A program made the position numbers and the translations under genes. DNA of 64,000 bases from Gp1-AA133 sp963850425 (lineage in GTDB: Bacteria; Acidobacteriota; Terriglobia; Terriglobales; Acidobacteriaceae), in the NCBI GenBank assembly GCA_963850425.1, contig CAWKLF010000001.1, positions 1,488,001 to 1,552,000 on the forward strand, written 5' to 3'. The notes beneath the pieces are model-generated. The model was not told where the DNA came from. It worked only from the letters and a program-made list of their open reading frames with translations, and made no database searches. Of the stretch, positions 51,531 through 60,428 are shown piece after piece. Numbering within the stretch: position 1 is the stretch's first letter; each line of letters starts with the position of its first letter.

Positions 51531-52277
51531 ATGGCGTGGTACGCTTACTGCCTGACTGAACATCAGGCACTCCCCAATGGTACCCGTGCCCGGCGTCCCT
51601 TCCTTTTGGAAGGCATCCAGGGCGTAAATAGCGCCCCAGTCCTGAGCTACCCCAGCGGAGAATTCGCTGTGGTCGTCAGCGAATATGATCGCGCTGCCCA
51701 CCCAGTAGACGAGAAAACCGTTCTGGAGCATGCCCGAGTGGTCAGCGTGTGCTTCCGTGCTGGCACCGTGTTGCCGTTCCGTTTCGGGACGATATTTGAC
51801 ACCGACGATGCCCTGCGGCAGGCCGTCCGCTCCAACCGCCGGACTTTCGGTGTGAGCGTCGAGAAGCTGCGCGGCAAGTCCGAGATGCGGCTCAAACTCG
51901 TGATTCGTGATGGATCTCTGCGCGAGGCCATGATGAACGTCGAGCTGCCCGACACCGTGGGACGTGAGTATCTCGCCAAGCTGCGGGAGAAGGCGTCAAA
52001 AGAACGCGAACGCCAGACCAAAGCGCGCGCCCTTTCGGTCCAGGTTCACAAGCTCTTCAATCCTCTGGAAGAAGAAGTGAGCTGCAAGAAAGTCGCATCC
52101 GACGGCATGCTGATCGACATCGCCCATCTGATCGACTCCAAGTCTGTGGAGAAATACCAGAATCGCTACAACATGGCTGCCAAGCAGCTGAAGAACTGCG
52201 AACTGGTGATCAGCGGACCTTGGCCCCCCTATCACTTCCTGCCCGGCAAGTTGCGTACGGTGGCAGGCAATAGTTAA
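51531..52277 (+). CDS. Orphan GvpL/GvpF-family gas-vesicle-like protein
   Basis: 248 residues. It opens MAWYAYCLTEHQALPNGTRA and has the GvpL/F hallmark EHARVVSVCFRAGTVLPFRF followed by GTIFDTDDALRQAVRSNR, then FGVSVEKLRGKSEMRLKLVI, a long charged helical region and LVISGPWPPYHFLPGKLR as the typical end. In gas-vesicle clusters these proteins are accessory structural or assembly factors. No gvpA, gvpN or other gvp gene is within the window, so its role must differ or its partners lie elsewhere. A terminator follows at 52308. Confidence 0.87.
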   Translation: MAWYAYCLTEHQALPNGTRARRPFLLEGIQGVNSAPVLSYPSGEFAVVVSEYDRAAHPVDEKTVLEHARVVSVCFRAGTVLPFRFGTIFDTDDALRQAVRSNRRTFGVSVEKLRGKSEMRLKLVIRDGSLREAMMNVELPDTVGREYLAKLREKASKERERQTKARALSVQVHKLFNPLEEEVSCKKVASDGMLIDIAHLIDSKSVEKYQNRYNMAAKQLKNCELVISGPWPPYHFLPGKLRTVAGNS

Positions 52278-52307
52278 GTCATTGCCCTAGCGGGCCGCTG
52301 GAATCAG

Positions 52308-52343
52308 AGCCCCTGCCACACTCGGTGGGGGCTTTTCCTTTTT
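52308..52343 (+). terminator. Terminator after the GvpL/F gene
   Basis: Ten-base stem AGCCCCTGCC / GGTGGGGGCT with two G-T pairs, loop ACACTC, then TTTCCTTTTT. Confidence 0.8.
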
Positions 52344-52484
52344 GGGAAGAAGGGAAGCAGTGTCCTGCAACGAATGTGCAGCATTCTGCACCTCGCGAGG
52401 ACGGGAATTCTTGTAGACAAGGATTTGGCGCCGTACTCGGCAAGGTTTTAACTCCCTTACGCGCAAAGGGTTACAGTGATAGCC

Positions 52485-52704
52485 GTCACAGGGGCGTGTG
52501 ACAACTTCTTTTGGTGCGGCAAGTGCTTAATTTCTGAACAACAAAAGAGGCCGCACACAGCAATGTCCTTCACCACCACTCAAAGTTCTCGACAACTTCC
52601 GAATAGCCGCTCTGCTTGTCAGAGCGACACCTTGCAAAGTCTTCCCTGACTTCCCGCCTTTCTGCCTCTTTGACTAGCGGCCCCAGTGATGGGGCCGTTT
52701 TTTT
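52485..52704 (+). ncRNA. Candidate structured RNA or leader ending in a terminator
   Basis: A gene-free stretch dense in inverted repeats: GTCACA / TGTGAC (52485-52502); GTGCGGC (52514-52520) with GCCGCAC (52550-52556); CTTTTG (52508-52513) with CAAAAG (52542-52547), which excludes the previous pairing; CGCTCTG / CAGAGCG (52608-52626); then a terminator. It could be a small RNA of about 150-200 bases or an attenuator for the downstream micro-gene. I do not recognise an RNA family. Confidence 0.4.
52678..52704 (+). terminator. Strong terminator before the coiled-coil micro-gene
   Basis: Stem CGGCCCCA / TGGGGCCG with loop GTGA, then seven T. No protein gene ends just before it, so it probably terminates an RNA or acts as an attenuator. 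Confidence 0.85.
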
Positions 52705-52775
52705 GCGCTTTTGACGCACCGCCAGCGCAGGCTTCTTGTATGCTTCCTTGCCATCCAAGGAACTTGGGAGGGGAT

Positions 52776-52943
52776 ATGCGGGACGTTAATGAGGTTCTCC
52801 GCGAAAAGGAAGTTGAGATCACCCGGGTCCGCCATGAAATCGCAGCTCTTCGCTTGATCCTTCCCCTGCTGGCGGACGAGGTAGACGACGTGCCAGTGGA
52901 TGCGCCGGCCTATCCTCATCTGCAGGCCGTCGGTCGAAATTAG
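52776..52943 (+). CDS. Coiled-coil micro-protein
   Basis: 55 residues from ATG 52776 after a strong GGGAGGGG site. MRDVNEVLREKEVEITRVRH then EIAALRLILPLLADEVDDVP, a charged coiled-coil helix and a Leu-rich stretch. Short proteins of this form recur in Acidobacteriota, function unknown. It sits after a terminator, which may attenuate it. Confidence 0.65.
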   Translation: MRDVNEVLREKEVEITRVRHEIAALRLILPLLADEVDDVPVDAPAYPHLQAVGRN

Positions 52944-53002
52944 CGTCACCAGGTGCCGGGAAAGGACGCCGGCGGTGTGGGCGGAAAGCTCTGCCCCCGG
53001 AT

Positions 53003-54523
53003 GTGGTTAACAAAATCCTCTTTGAGGTTGAAGGTCGCGTGATCTTTTTGCGGGTAAGGGGGCGGTTCTTTCAAAGCAAGCATTCAAAATGTTTCGTGTT
53101 CGTCATTCTCCTGGCACTGTACTCCGTCGCGCAGGATAATCGGGGACACCGGCACGAATCCGCTACCGCACACGAAGCTGAACCAGCGCTACCTCAGGAA
53201 CTGAAAGAGCAATTGGTCGCCTTACGAGATGCCGCTCTCGAGGATGACTATGTCTACAAGCAGGTCGCGCACCTCACAGAAAATATCGGGCCGCGTCCAA
53301 GTGGTTCGCCGCAGTCGGTGACCGCCGCCAAATACGTCGCCGACGAGATGCGGAAGCTCGGACTCGAAGTGCGGCTCGAAGAGGTCAAAGTGCCGCACTG
53401 GGTTCGGGGCGCTGAAACGGCGGAGCTCGTCGAATACACCAGCCAGGTGCCCGGCACCATCCAGCACATTGTGGTGACGTCACTGGGTGGAAGCACCTCC
53501 ACTCCCGCGGATGGGTTAACCGCAGAGGTCGTGGTCGTGCGGAATTTCAATGAACTGGCGGTGCTGGGCCGCAATAAAGTTGCCGGCAAGATCGTCCTGT
53601 TCAACTATCCTTTCGACACGCGCAAAGCTGATGCCGGACTCGCCCTCGATGCGTACGGGGAGGCGGTGATCTACCGAACCTCAGGAGCGAAGGCCGCGGC
53701 GGAACTGGGAGCAGTTGCTTCCCTGATTCGTTCGGTAGGGGGCGCGGAATACCGGCTTGCTCATACCGGATTCAGCGTGCCCGCCGGAATTCCGGCCGGA
53801 GCCGTGGCCGCCGAGGACGCCACCCTGATTGCTGACCTGGCCGCGCAGGGCCAAGTCCGCATGCATCTCACGCTGGCTTCCCAGCTGCTTCCCGATACGA
53901 CGGGCTACAACGTGGTGGCGGATCTGCGTGGAAGTGAGCATCCCGAACAGGTGGTGGTTGTCTCCGGTCATCTGGATTCGTGGGACCTGGGGACGGGGGC
54001 GATTGATGATGCGGCTGGCGTTGCGGTCGCGATGGAGACCGCGCAGCTGGTAGTCGAACGGCATTATCGTCCCAAACGCACACTGCGTGTGATCGCCTGG
54101 GTGGACGAAGAGAGCGGTGGGCGTGGGCGAGCAGCATACACAAGCGCGCACGGAGCGGAGTTTGCGAATCACATTGCGGCCATCGAAAGCGATCTGGGCG
54201 CCGCGCATCCGCTCGGTTTCAACGTGAAAGTGAGCGAGCAGGCCGTAGAGTTTCTGCTCCCAGTGCTGGAAGTACTGCAAAGCATCGGCGCGAACATGAT
54301 CAAGACCGTTCCATTCAGTCCAGGATCTGATATTTCGGCGATGGCTCAGGCCGGTGTTCCCACCCTGGGAATCATGCAGGATGGCCGCACGTACTTCAAT
54401 TACCATCACTCTGCGGCCGACACGCTTGACAAGGTCGAGCCGCGCGCCTTGCGGGAAAATGCCGCGGCCATGGCGGTGATGGGCTATGCGCTGACCTGCA
54501 CGGACAAGCCGCTGCCGCGCTGA
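53003..54523 (+). CDS. Secreted M28-family zinc aminopeptidase with PA domain
   Basis: Up to 506 residues (a GTG at 53039 with GAAGG is also possible). Signal-like KCFVFVILLALYSVAQ precedes the mature part. A PA-type insert (about 125-260) is followed by the co-catalytic zinc domain: VVVVSGHLDSWDLGTGAIDD (His, Asp), RVIAWVDEESGGRGRAAY (Glu pair), IAAIESDLGAAHPLGF (Asp) and YFNYHHSAADTLDKV (His). It removes N-terminal residues from peptides outside the membrane. It is monocistronic. Confidence 0.9.
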   Translation: MVNKILFEVEGRVIFLRVRGRFFQSKHSKCFVFVILLALYSVAQDNRGHRHESATAHEAEPALPQELKEQLVALRDAALEDDYVYKQVAHLTENIGPRPSGSPQSVTAAKYVADEMRKLGLEVRLEEVKVPHWVRGAETAELVEYTSQVPGTIQHIVVTSLGGSTSTPADGLTAEVVVVRNFNELAVLGRNKVAGKIVLFNYPFDTRKADAGLALDAYGEAVIYRTSGAKAAAELGAVASLIRSVGGAEYRLAHTGFSVPAGIPAGAVAAEDATLIADLAAQGQVRMHLTLASQLLPDTTGYNVVADLRGSEHPEQVVVVSGHLDSWDLGTGAIDDAAGVAVAMETAQLVVERHYRPKRTLRVIAWVDEESGGRGRAAYTSAHGAEFANHIAAIESDLGAAHPLGFNVKVSEQAVEFLLPVLEVLQSIGANMIKTVPFSPGSDISAMAQAGVPTLGIMQDGRTYFNYHHSAADTLDKVEPRALRENAAAMAVMGYALTCTDKPLPR

Positions 54524-54691
54524 ACATTTTGTGTCTCGACCGCACTCCTTAGTCTGAATCAACCCAACTACAGACCATCGTGCAAGGCGCTACAGACTAC
54601 CCCTGTTGACGCGCGTGAATTTGGGCGCATATCATTTTCGTTTGGCCTCAGACCCATTGCCGGTCTGGGGCCTACGACTGAGGGCGGTAGA

Positions 54692-55078
54692 GTGACGACC
54701 ATGGACAAAAAGAAACTGGAAGCTTTCAAGAAACGGTTGGAGACGCGCCAGCAGGAACTGCGCCATACCGTGTCGCGCACGGAACAGGATGGGCGCTCGG
54801 CGGACGAAGACACTACGCAGGACATTGCCGATAAGGCTGCGAATTCCTACAACAAGGAATTTCTCTTCCACCAGAGCAACAACGAGCGCCAACTCCTGCA
54901 GATGGTTGAGAACGCATTGTTGCGGATCCGCGAAGGCACCTTTGGCGAATGCATCCATTGCGGCAAGGAGATCAATGCCAAGCGGCTGGAGGCAGTGCCG
55001 TGGACTCGCTATTGCATAGAATGCCAGGAGAAGATGGAGCAGGGACTTCTGGAAGAAGCCTCGGGTAAGAATGTCTGA
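54692..55078 (+). CDS. DksA/TraR-family zinc-finger protein
   Basis: 128 residues (GTG 54692; ATG 54701 also possible). A coiled N-terminal hairpin (KKKLEAFKKRLETRQQELRH, TQDIADKAANSYNKEFLFHQ) and a C4 zinc finger (GECIHCGKEINAKRLEAVPW, TRYCIECQEKMEQ). Members bind the RNA polymerase secondary channel and modulate transcription, sometimes with ppGpp. The coiled-coil tip lacks the classic DksA DxxDxA pattern as far as I can see. A hairpin follows at 55100. Confidence 0.88.
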   Translation: MTTMDKKKLEAFKKRLETRQQELRHTVSRTEQDGRSADEDTTQDIADKAANSYNKEFLFHQSNNERQLLQMVENALLRIREGTFGECIHCGKEINAKRLEAVPWTRYCIECQEKMEQGLLEEASGKNV

Positions 55079-55099
55079 AGCCACAGCTAGCAGGGAACA

Positions 55100-55127
55100 A
55101 AGCCGCCGGCCAAAACGCTGGCGGCTT
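55100..55127 (+). terminator. Hairpin after the DksA-like gene
   Basis: Eight-base stem AAGCCGCC / GGCGGCTT around a 12-base loop; the T-run is weak (CGTATTTG). Confidence 0.45.
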
Positions 55128-55251
55128 CGTATTTGAACCTGTCTCTCTGGGGCGCGGCGTATGTGCAAACCTTTGACGCTGCGGTGTTTCCCCTATAAAC
55201 TGAAGAATCGTCAGCCCTAAACATTGATTCTAGAAATGCAAAGAGGAGTAC

Positions 55252-55977
55252 GTGCGCGCACAGACTCGCCATCAACTGAAAACTGACCGATTCACGCAGG
55301 CAACGATCGGGGCCGCCGAAGCTACGGCGCACTGGACTGCCGAGCACAAGGTAAAACTGATCGCCGGAGTCGCCATTGCCGCGATCGTGATCGCAGCCGT
55401 CGTAGGAGGGTGGTACTACCTCGGCCAGCAGGACGACAAGGCGAACTTCGAACTGACCCAGGCCGTGCGCACGCTGCAAACCCCGGTGCGTCCGGCGGGA
55501 GCTCCAGAGACGCCGAACGCCCCATCGTACGTGTCTTCCCAGGATCGCGCCGGTGCCGCGAAGAAACAGTTGCAGGCCGTGATCGACAAGTATCCTCACA
55601 CCCACACGGCGGACATCGCGCGCTACCTGCTGGGAACGACCTCTGTGGAATTGGGAGACAAGGCCACGGCCGAGCGTGAATTGAAGGAAGTCGCCTCCAC
55701 TCGCAACAGCGACCTCGCCGGGCTCGCCAAGATGGCCCTCGCCGCTTTTTACGGAAACACCAATCGGGCGAAAGAGGCAGCCGACGTCTACAAGGAATTA
55801 GTCGACAAGCCCACCACCACGGTCAGCAAAGTGATGGCCCAGATGCAGCTTGCGGCATTGTATGAATCGTTGCAGCAGCCCCTGGAGGCCAAGCGCGTCT
55901 ACGAGCAGATCGTGAAGGAAAATCCCAAGACTGAAGCAGGGTCGATGGCGCAAGCCAAGATGCAGACCCTGAAGTAA
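55252..55977 (+). CDS. Membrane-anchored TPR protein (YfgM-like)
   Basis: 241 residues from GTG 55252, with GAGGAG upstream. A cytoplasmic start, one membrane helix (LIAGVAIAAIVIAAVVGGWY), then tetratricopeptide units: KKQLQAVIDKYPHTHTADIA, LGTTSVELGDKATAERELKE, LAKMALAAFYGNTNRAKEAA, KVMAQMQLAALYESLQQPLE. The layout (short N-tail, one helix, TPR) matches the YfgM ancillary chaperone at the inner membrane. It may assist protein folding in the periplasm. Confidence 0.8.
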   Translation: MRAQTRHQLKTDRFTQATIGAAEATAHWTAEHKVKLIAGVAIAAIVIAAVVGGWYYLGQQDDKANFELTQAVRTLQTPVRPAGAPETPNAPSYVSSQDRAGAAKKQLQAVIDKYPHTHTADIARYLLGTTSVELGDKATAERELKEVASTRNSDLAGLAKMALAAFYGNTNRAKEAADVYKELVDKPTTTVSKVMAQMQLAALYESLQQPLEAKRVYEQIVKENPKTEAGSMAQAKMQTLK

Positions 55978-56079
55978 GAATAGTTCCCTGACCTCGCGTT
56001 TACCTTCGGCCGCCGTCCTGTAGACCAGTCGGATTTTTCGTCATTTTGTTAGCCGGACTCGTACTCACGATTGCGACAG

Positions 56080-57210
56080 TTACCCCTCCCGCTTCGTAAA
56101 CAATCTCTGCCAGTCTTCCAGCTTGGTCGGAGGAAGCAGCGCGGGGCGGAGATTCGCGGTCACGTGTTCGATGTGCCCCATCCCAACCAGCGACGTGGTG
56201 AGACCGGGAGCGGAACGGGCAAACTGAAGCGCGTTCTCACTGTCATCTTTCATGCCCAGCGTTTGTCTCACGAAAGTGGGCAAGCCCTGCGTTAACCTGC
56301 CCTGATAAAGTGTGGCGCTGCCCATCACCGCAATTCCCAAATGGGCCGCCGCCGAAAGCAAAGACACATTCTTTTTATCGGCTATCTGATTCGCCAGCAC
56401 ATAGGCCTCGGGCATCGCGAGATTGAAGGGCAGCTGGACGAAGCGGAAGCGATGTGCAGGACCTCCAACCTCGCGCGCAATTTCCGCGCAGGCAGCTAAG
56501 CTGATGTAGTCCCGCGCCCCACCGGCCACGCGAAAAGCGTTCCAGGTGGCGAGCCCGTAAAAATACAGCTTTCCGGCCTTCACAGACGCTTCCAGAAAAG
56601 CGAAAGCCTTTTTCAGGCGCTCGCGGAAGACCTCGGCAGAAACTTCTGAAAGCTGCGTTTCCGGATTGTGCAGGTAAAACAGGTCGATAGTCTCGAGCCC
56701 AAGGTTCTTGCGCGAGCGGTCGATCTGATCGCGCAGGTAATCGGGCGCCATGCAATGCATACCACCCACTACTTCTTTGGGATCGACGATTCCGCTTTCG
56801 ATATATTCCCGCACAAAGTAGCCGCGGGGATCGGTTGGGAGATTGCCGTCGAAAGACAGGTAGCCCGCCTTGGTGGAGACGAAAACCTCGTCCCGCAAAA
56901 TCTCTCCGCTACCTACCAGCGCGGCCAGGGCGGCGGCAATATTTCGCTCTGATCGCTGGTGGCGGTAGTTGATCGCGGAGTCCAGCACATTAATGCCGGA
57001 ACGCACGGCAAGGGAAATCGCCTCAATGTAAGCCGCGTCGGCTTCGTCGACGGGCTCGCCCAGGTAGGTGCCGAGACCGATCGAAGACAGCCACAGCTTG
57101 TGGGCGGATGGCACATTTTCGGGATGGCGAAAAAAGTCCGCCTCGGCCAGTTGCGGAAAGCGTTCCCGATAGCGCGCTGTGCCTTCTGGGGAGGCAGACC
57201 CGGCAATCAT
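56080..57210 (-). CDS. Aldo/keto reductase family protein
   Basis: About 376 residues from the Met at 57210. TIM-barrel oxidoreductase: SIGLGTYLGEPVDEADAAYI, catalytic Tyr in DSAINYRHQRSERNIAAAL, Lys in EVFVSTKAGYLSFDG, IDLFYLHNPETQLSEVS with the His. The NADPH-site region is near the C-terminus (LGIAVMGSATLYQGRLTQGL). The frame is open upstream to 57318 and the start is not fixed by a ribosome site. It probably reduces aldehydes or ketones; the substrate is unknown. Confidence 0.85.
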   Translation of the reverse strand: MIAGSASPEGTARYRERFPQLAEADFFRHPENVPSAHKLWLSSIGLGTYLGEPVDEADAAYIEAISLAVRSGINVLDSAINYRHQRSERNIAAALAALVGSGEILRDEVFVSTKAGYLSFDGNLPTDPRGYFVREYIESGIVDPKEVVGGMHCMAPDYLRDQIDRSRKNLGLETIDLFYLHNPETQLSEVSAEVFRERLKKAFAFLEASVKAGKLYFYGLATWNAFRVAGGARDYISLAACAEIAREVGGPAHRFRFVQLPFNLAMPEAYVLANQIADKKNVSLLSAAAHLGIAVMGSATLYQGRLTQGLPTFVRQTLGMKDDSENALQFARSAPGLTTSLVGMGHIEHVTANLRPALLPPTKLEDWQRLFTKREG

Positions 57211-57371
57211 AGGCAGCAGTGTAGCAGTGCAGCGAATCGAAAAACGACCAAGACGAGACCAAGCCTCAACGAGCCTCGCGGCTAGCATTGCATGAAATAG
57301 AAAAGGGAAGCCGGACAAATGAGTCCGGCATCCCTTTCACTTACGCAATGCACGTAGTTCCGTTGCGCTCT

Positions 57372-59624
57372 TTAAGGCGTCTTTCCCAGGACGCACGGGT
57401 TATCGAAGTCGGGGGTGGTGAAAAACGCATTCGTAGCATCGGGTTGATTGGGCACGCCACTGGTGTTCGCCAAAGGGTCGGCCGAGAGCCAGAAGCGGTT
57501 GAAGGTAACCAGGGAATTCGCCATCGAATGATCGCGGAAGATTTGTGTATCTCCGCCGCAGGTTGCGATGGTGACGTCCACTTCGGGCCGGTCTGCCCGA
57601 TAGAAGCTGTTCCCCGGCGCGATGTTCTGGTAATGGTCGAAGTTGTAACCCTCCACCAGGGCCACGTGGCAAGTGCGGCAACTGCGGGCGTACACATCCT
57701 GATAGTAGGTGTATGCGGCCGTTCCGGGCCCCGGCCAGCTGGGATCAATGTAACTCTTGTTCAACACCTTTCTGAACGTGGGTTGATTGGCGTACCAACC
57801 GGCGATCAACGACCGTTCCGCCGGCGTCGGCCCCGCATTCAGAAGGTTCTGGTTCAGGAAATAGATGGCGAGCTCCTGGTCGGTTCCCCGCAGCCCGAGC
57901 TTGCTGGAGAACTCGAAGTTGCCGGTGTCATAGGGAAGGAAGTGTCCGCCGACGTTCGCCGCCCCCGATCCATCTTCGGGGAACTTGCCGGCATAGTGAT
58001 CGCCGCCATGGCAGACGATGCAGGTTCCAGGCACGAACTTCTCGCGCCGTCCGTCGAGATTGATGGAAGGCAGCAGCTGACCGCTGGGCCCGAAGATCAG
58101 AAACCGGACAAACGGCTGGTTGTTGTTGACGCCATTGCTGACCATGTAGTCCATCGCCACGCAAGCCACGAGATTCTTGTTGCGGATCGCATTGTCGACG
58201 GCGGTGTCAACTTCCGCTTGTGGCGGATCGAAAAAGTCCGGCGGCCCAAGGTGGTTGCAGACGACGGCCGCCGTCTGATTGGGGCCGTATGTGATCGACT
58301 CGTGAACACGCGCCAGGTTCAGGTCCACCTTATTGATGTAGGCGGCCCGGAAGGTGAACGCTCCCTTGGCGAAGCCCTCAATTTTGACAGTGCGCTTCCA
58401 ATCGGTGAACGTGATGGGGGCGATCAGGTTGCCCGAGGCATCGCAATCGTGCACCGCGCCAATCGCCTTGTAATACTGGCAGGCTCCCATACGCGAGTCC
58501 AGACCCTTCTCTGCCAGAAAAGCGTCCGGTCGGGACACGATGTCGGACGGTAGAGCTGGAGGTGCTGCCTGGAAGTTCGCCGAAGCGATCGTGGTCCCGT
58601 TCAGGGTAGCCGTCATCGATTGCACTTCAGGAGCGCTTACTCCCGGAAGCGCAATCGTTCCCATATCCAGGTTCAAGAGCGCATCTTGAGTGATTGGCGT
58701 TGTGAAGGCCGGTGCCCCTTCGCACTCGAACGAGGCGTTCACGGGCGTAGCGGTGATGGGATACTGCACGGCGAAATCCCCAAGCTCATTCATTCGTCCG
58801 GGTGTGCCGAGCTGATTTCCGGCGGCATCAAGCAGCCGGGCAGTGCCCGTTGCGTGAACGCCGAAAAATTCGTTCAGCGTGCCGCACGGATTGCCGTCCT
58901 GCAGCGTGAAGTTCCCACCAATGGTGGATGTGGTGGAAACGTCCAGCCCTGGAAAGGCGCTGAGGTAATCCGTGGTCGCGACGTTGGGCATGGAGAATCC
59001 GCCAAAGAAGAAACCCGGATCGCATTCTTGCGGGCCGGGCGTGCCCGGTACCGTGCAATAGGTCACGTAATTTGCCGCAGGCGGCAGGTTGGGAATCACG
59101 TAGTCGCCGCGAAGATCAGTCGTCACCGGACCGCTCGGCGGGTAAGTGGTACCAGTGGCGCTGTCCTGCACATAGACGGAAACGTCCGGCAGGTGTAGGT
59201 CATGACCATTGGCGTATCCCCAGTCCACCGACGAGCGATACGTGTCACCCTGCGGGGCAGGAGCCGGTGGCGCGATGTAGGGCAGGGAATGTGTGTCGCT
59301 TGATAACCGGGTGCCGATGCTGTCGGTGTTCACGGCAATTCGCTTTTCCGTGTATCCGCCCAGCCCGTTGGACACCAGTACGTAAGCGAAATGCAGTCCG
59401 GGACCCGCCGGAAGCGTCCAGTTCACCGTCGGCGAATCCGCGGTGACCAGGTTTCCGTCAGTGGACTTCCAACGATAGTGCAGCGTTCCTCCCGATGTGT
59501 CGATGGCTTGTACGGAAACTTGAACGGTCGGACCCTGATTGCGTGAGAAATTCGCGTCCAGGCGCACCGCCACGGCAGCCAGGCCGAGCAAACCTACGCT
59601 CAGCGCCAGAATTCTGGGTTTCAT
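57372..59624 (-). CDS. Secreted protein with two CXXCH haem-binding motifs
   Basis: 750 residues. A signal peptide (ILALSVGLLGLAAVAVRLDA) leads to a PKD/Ig-like N-terminal domain (SGGTLHYRWKSTDGNLVTAD, AGPGLHFAYVLVSNGLGGYT) and a carboxypeptidase-regulatory-like part (TTDLRGDYVIPNLPPAANYV). The C-terminal third has two haem c sites, GTCIVCHGGDHYAGKF (about residue 535) and SCRTCHVALVEGYNFDH (about 648). It is therefore a probable diheme cytochrome-like electron carrier or oxidase partner in the periplasm or on the surface. It is divergent from iorA. Confidence 0.78.
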   Translation of the reverse strand: MKPRILALSVGLLGLAAVAVRLDANFSRNQGPTVQVSVQAIDTSGGTLHYRWKSTDGNLVTADSPTVNWTLPAGPGLHFAYVLVSNGLGGYTEKRIAVNTDSIGTRLSSDTHSLPYIAPPAPAPQGDTYRSSVDWGYANGHDLHLPDVSVYVQDSATGTTYPPSGPVTTDLRGDYVIPNLPPAANYVTYCTVPGTPGPQECDPGFFFGGFSMPNVATTDYLSAFPGLDVSTTSTIGGNFTLQDGNPCGTLNEFFGVHATGTARLLDAAGNQLGTPGRMNELGDFAVQYPITATPVNASFECEGAPAFTTPITQDALLNLDMGTIALPGVSAPEVQSMTATLNGTTIASANFQAAPPALPSDIVSRPDAFLAEKGLDSRMGACQYYKAIGAVHDCDASGNLIAPITFTDWKRTVKIEGFAKGAFTFRAAYINKVDLNLARVHESITYGPNQTAAVVCNHLGPPDFFDPPQAEVDTAVDNAIRNKNLVACVAMDYMVSNGVNNNQPFVRFLIFGPSGQLLPSINLDGRREKFVPGTCIVCHGGDHYAGKFPEDGSGAANVGGHFLPYDTGNFEFSSKLGLRGTDQELAIYFLNQNLLNAGPTPAERSLIAGWYANQPTFRKVLNKSYIDPSWPGPGTAAYTYYQDVYARSCRTCHVALVEGYNFDHYQNIAPGNSFYRADRPEVDVTIATCGGDTQIFRDHSMANSLVTFNRFWLSADPLANTSGVPNQPDATNAFFTTPDFDNPCVLGKTP

Positions 59625-59960
59625 AAAGATTTCTCCTCAAAGTGTTGACTGAAGCGCACGCCCGCGAAGCGCGAAAGATGGATTTCCCGAACCAGACCCG
59701 GTCGACGCGCCGGTTGGACTAACTCCTCATACCCTCTACATGCGACAAAGGTCCGTGCACCTTCTCAATTTTGCGGACAATATTTTTCGGGAAGCATGCA
59801 GTTCGAACACACCCAGGGCGGTCCCTCAAGAATCAAGTGCAGGATCTTGGCACTGATCCGTCTGCCAGCGAGCCGGCTGCCCGCCGATATCGCAAAACAT
59901 TTCCCTTTCCCGAGGTTTCCGCTACCATGATGGGCTTCGCACACCACAACTGAGGCCTCC
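59625..59960. other. Divergent intergenic region between the CXXCH gene and iorA
   Basis: About 335 bases between two divergent genes. No gene or hairpin of note; probably holds both promoters. Confidence 0.4.
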
Positions 59961-60428
59961 ATGGCAGAGATCACTCTTCGGGTTAACGGGAGCGAGCGCA
60001 AGGTCAACGTCGCCCAGGACACTCCTCTGCTCTGGGTTCTGCGCGATACTCTCCAGCTCACCGGCACAAAATTTGGCTGTGGTGCGGGACTCTGCGGCGC
60101 TTGCACAGTACACGTAGAGGGCGCGGCCACCCGTTCCTGTTCCACGCCCGTGTCCCAGGTGTCGGGTAAGAACGTAACCACCATTGAGGGTCTGACCGCC
60201 AACGGACAGCACCCCTTGCAGGCCGCGTGGATCGCCGAAGAGGTTCCGCAGTGCGGCTACTGCCAAACCGGACAGATCATGGCCGCCGCCGCGCTGCTCG
60301 CAAAGACCGCGCATCCCACCGATGAGGAGATTACTTCATTCATGTCGGCGAACATCTGCCGCTGCGGAACTTATGAACGAATCCGCCGCGCCATTCAACG
60401 CGTCGCCAACGGCGGAGGTGCGCGATGA
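59961..60428 (+). CDS. iorA: (2Fe-2S) subunit of molybdenum oxidoreductase (isoquinoline 1-oxidoreductase alpha type)
   Basis: 155 residues. A plant-type ferredoxin domain (GCGAGLCGACTVHVEGAATR for the first cluster) and a C-terminal four-helix domain (QCGYCQTGQIMAAAALLAKT, SANICRCGTYERIRRAIQRV for the second cluster). It transfers electrons from the molybdenum centre of the partner. ATG 59961. It overlaps iorB by four bases (ATGA), so the two are coupled. The natural substrate is unknown; the name follows the family. Confidence 0.9.
   Translation: MAEITLRVNGSERKVNVAQDTPLLWVLRDTLQLTGTKFGCGAGLCGACTVHVEGAATRSCSTPVSQVSGKNVTTIEGLTANGQHPLQAAWIAEEVPQCGYCQTGQIMAAAALLAKTAHPTDEEITSFMSANICRCGTYERIRRAIQRVANGGGAR

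Noticed and set aside
51246..51731. 161-residue minus-strand frame upstream of the GvpL/F gene
   Set aside because: Overlaps the start of GvpL/F, lacks a ribosome site, and has no family resemblance.
52485..52502. GTCACA-N6-TGTGAC as a Crp site
   Set aside because: The Crp consensus is TGTGA-N6-TCACA; the arms here are in the reverse order, so it is only an inverted repeat.
52508..52556. H-type pseudoknot in the candidate RNA
   Set aside because: Loops of 0 and 2 bases between the stems are too short to span the helices; the two pairings are more likely mutually exclusive.
52570..52758. 62-residue minus-strand frame
   Set aside because: Its interior is the strong terminator hairpin at 52678-52704, so it is not a credible gene.
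57288..58553. 421-residue plus-strand frame across the CXXCH gene
   Set aside because: Antisense shadow; the minus strand carries a signal peptide and two CXXCH motifs.
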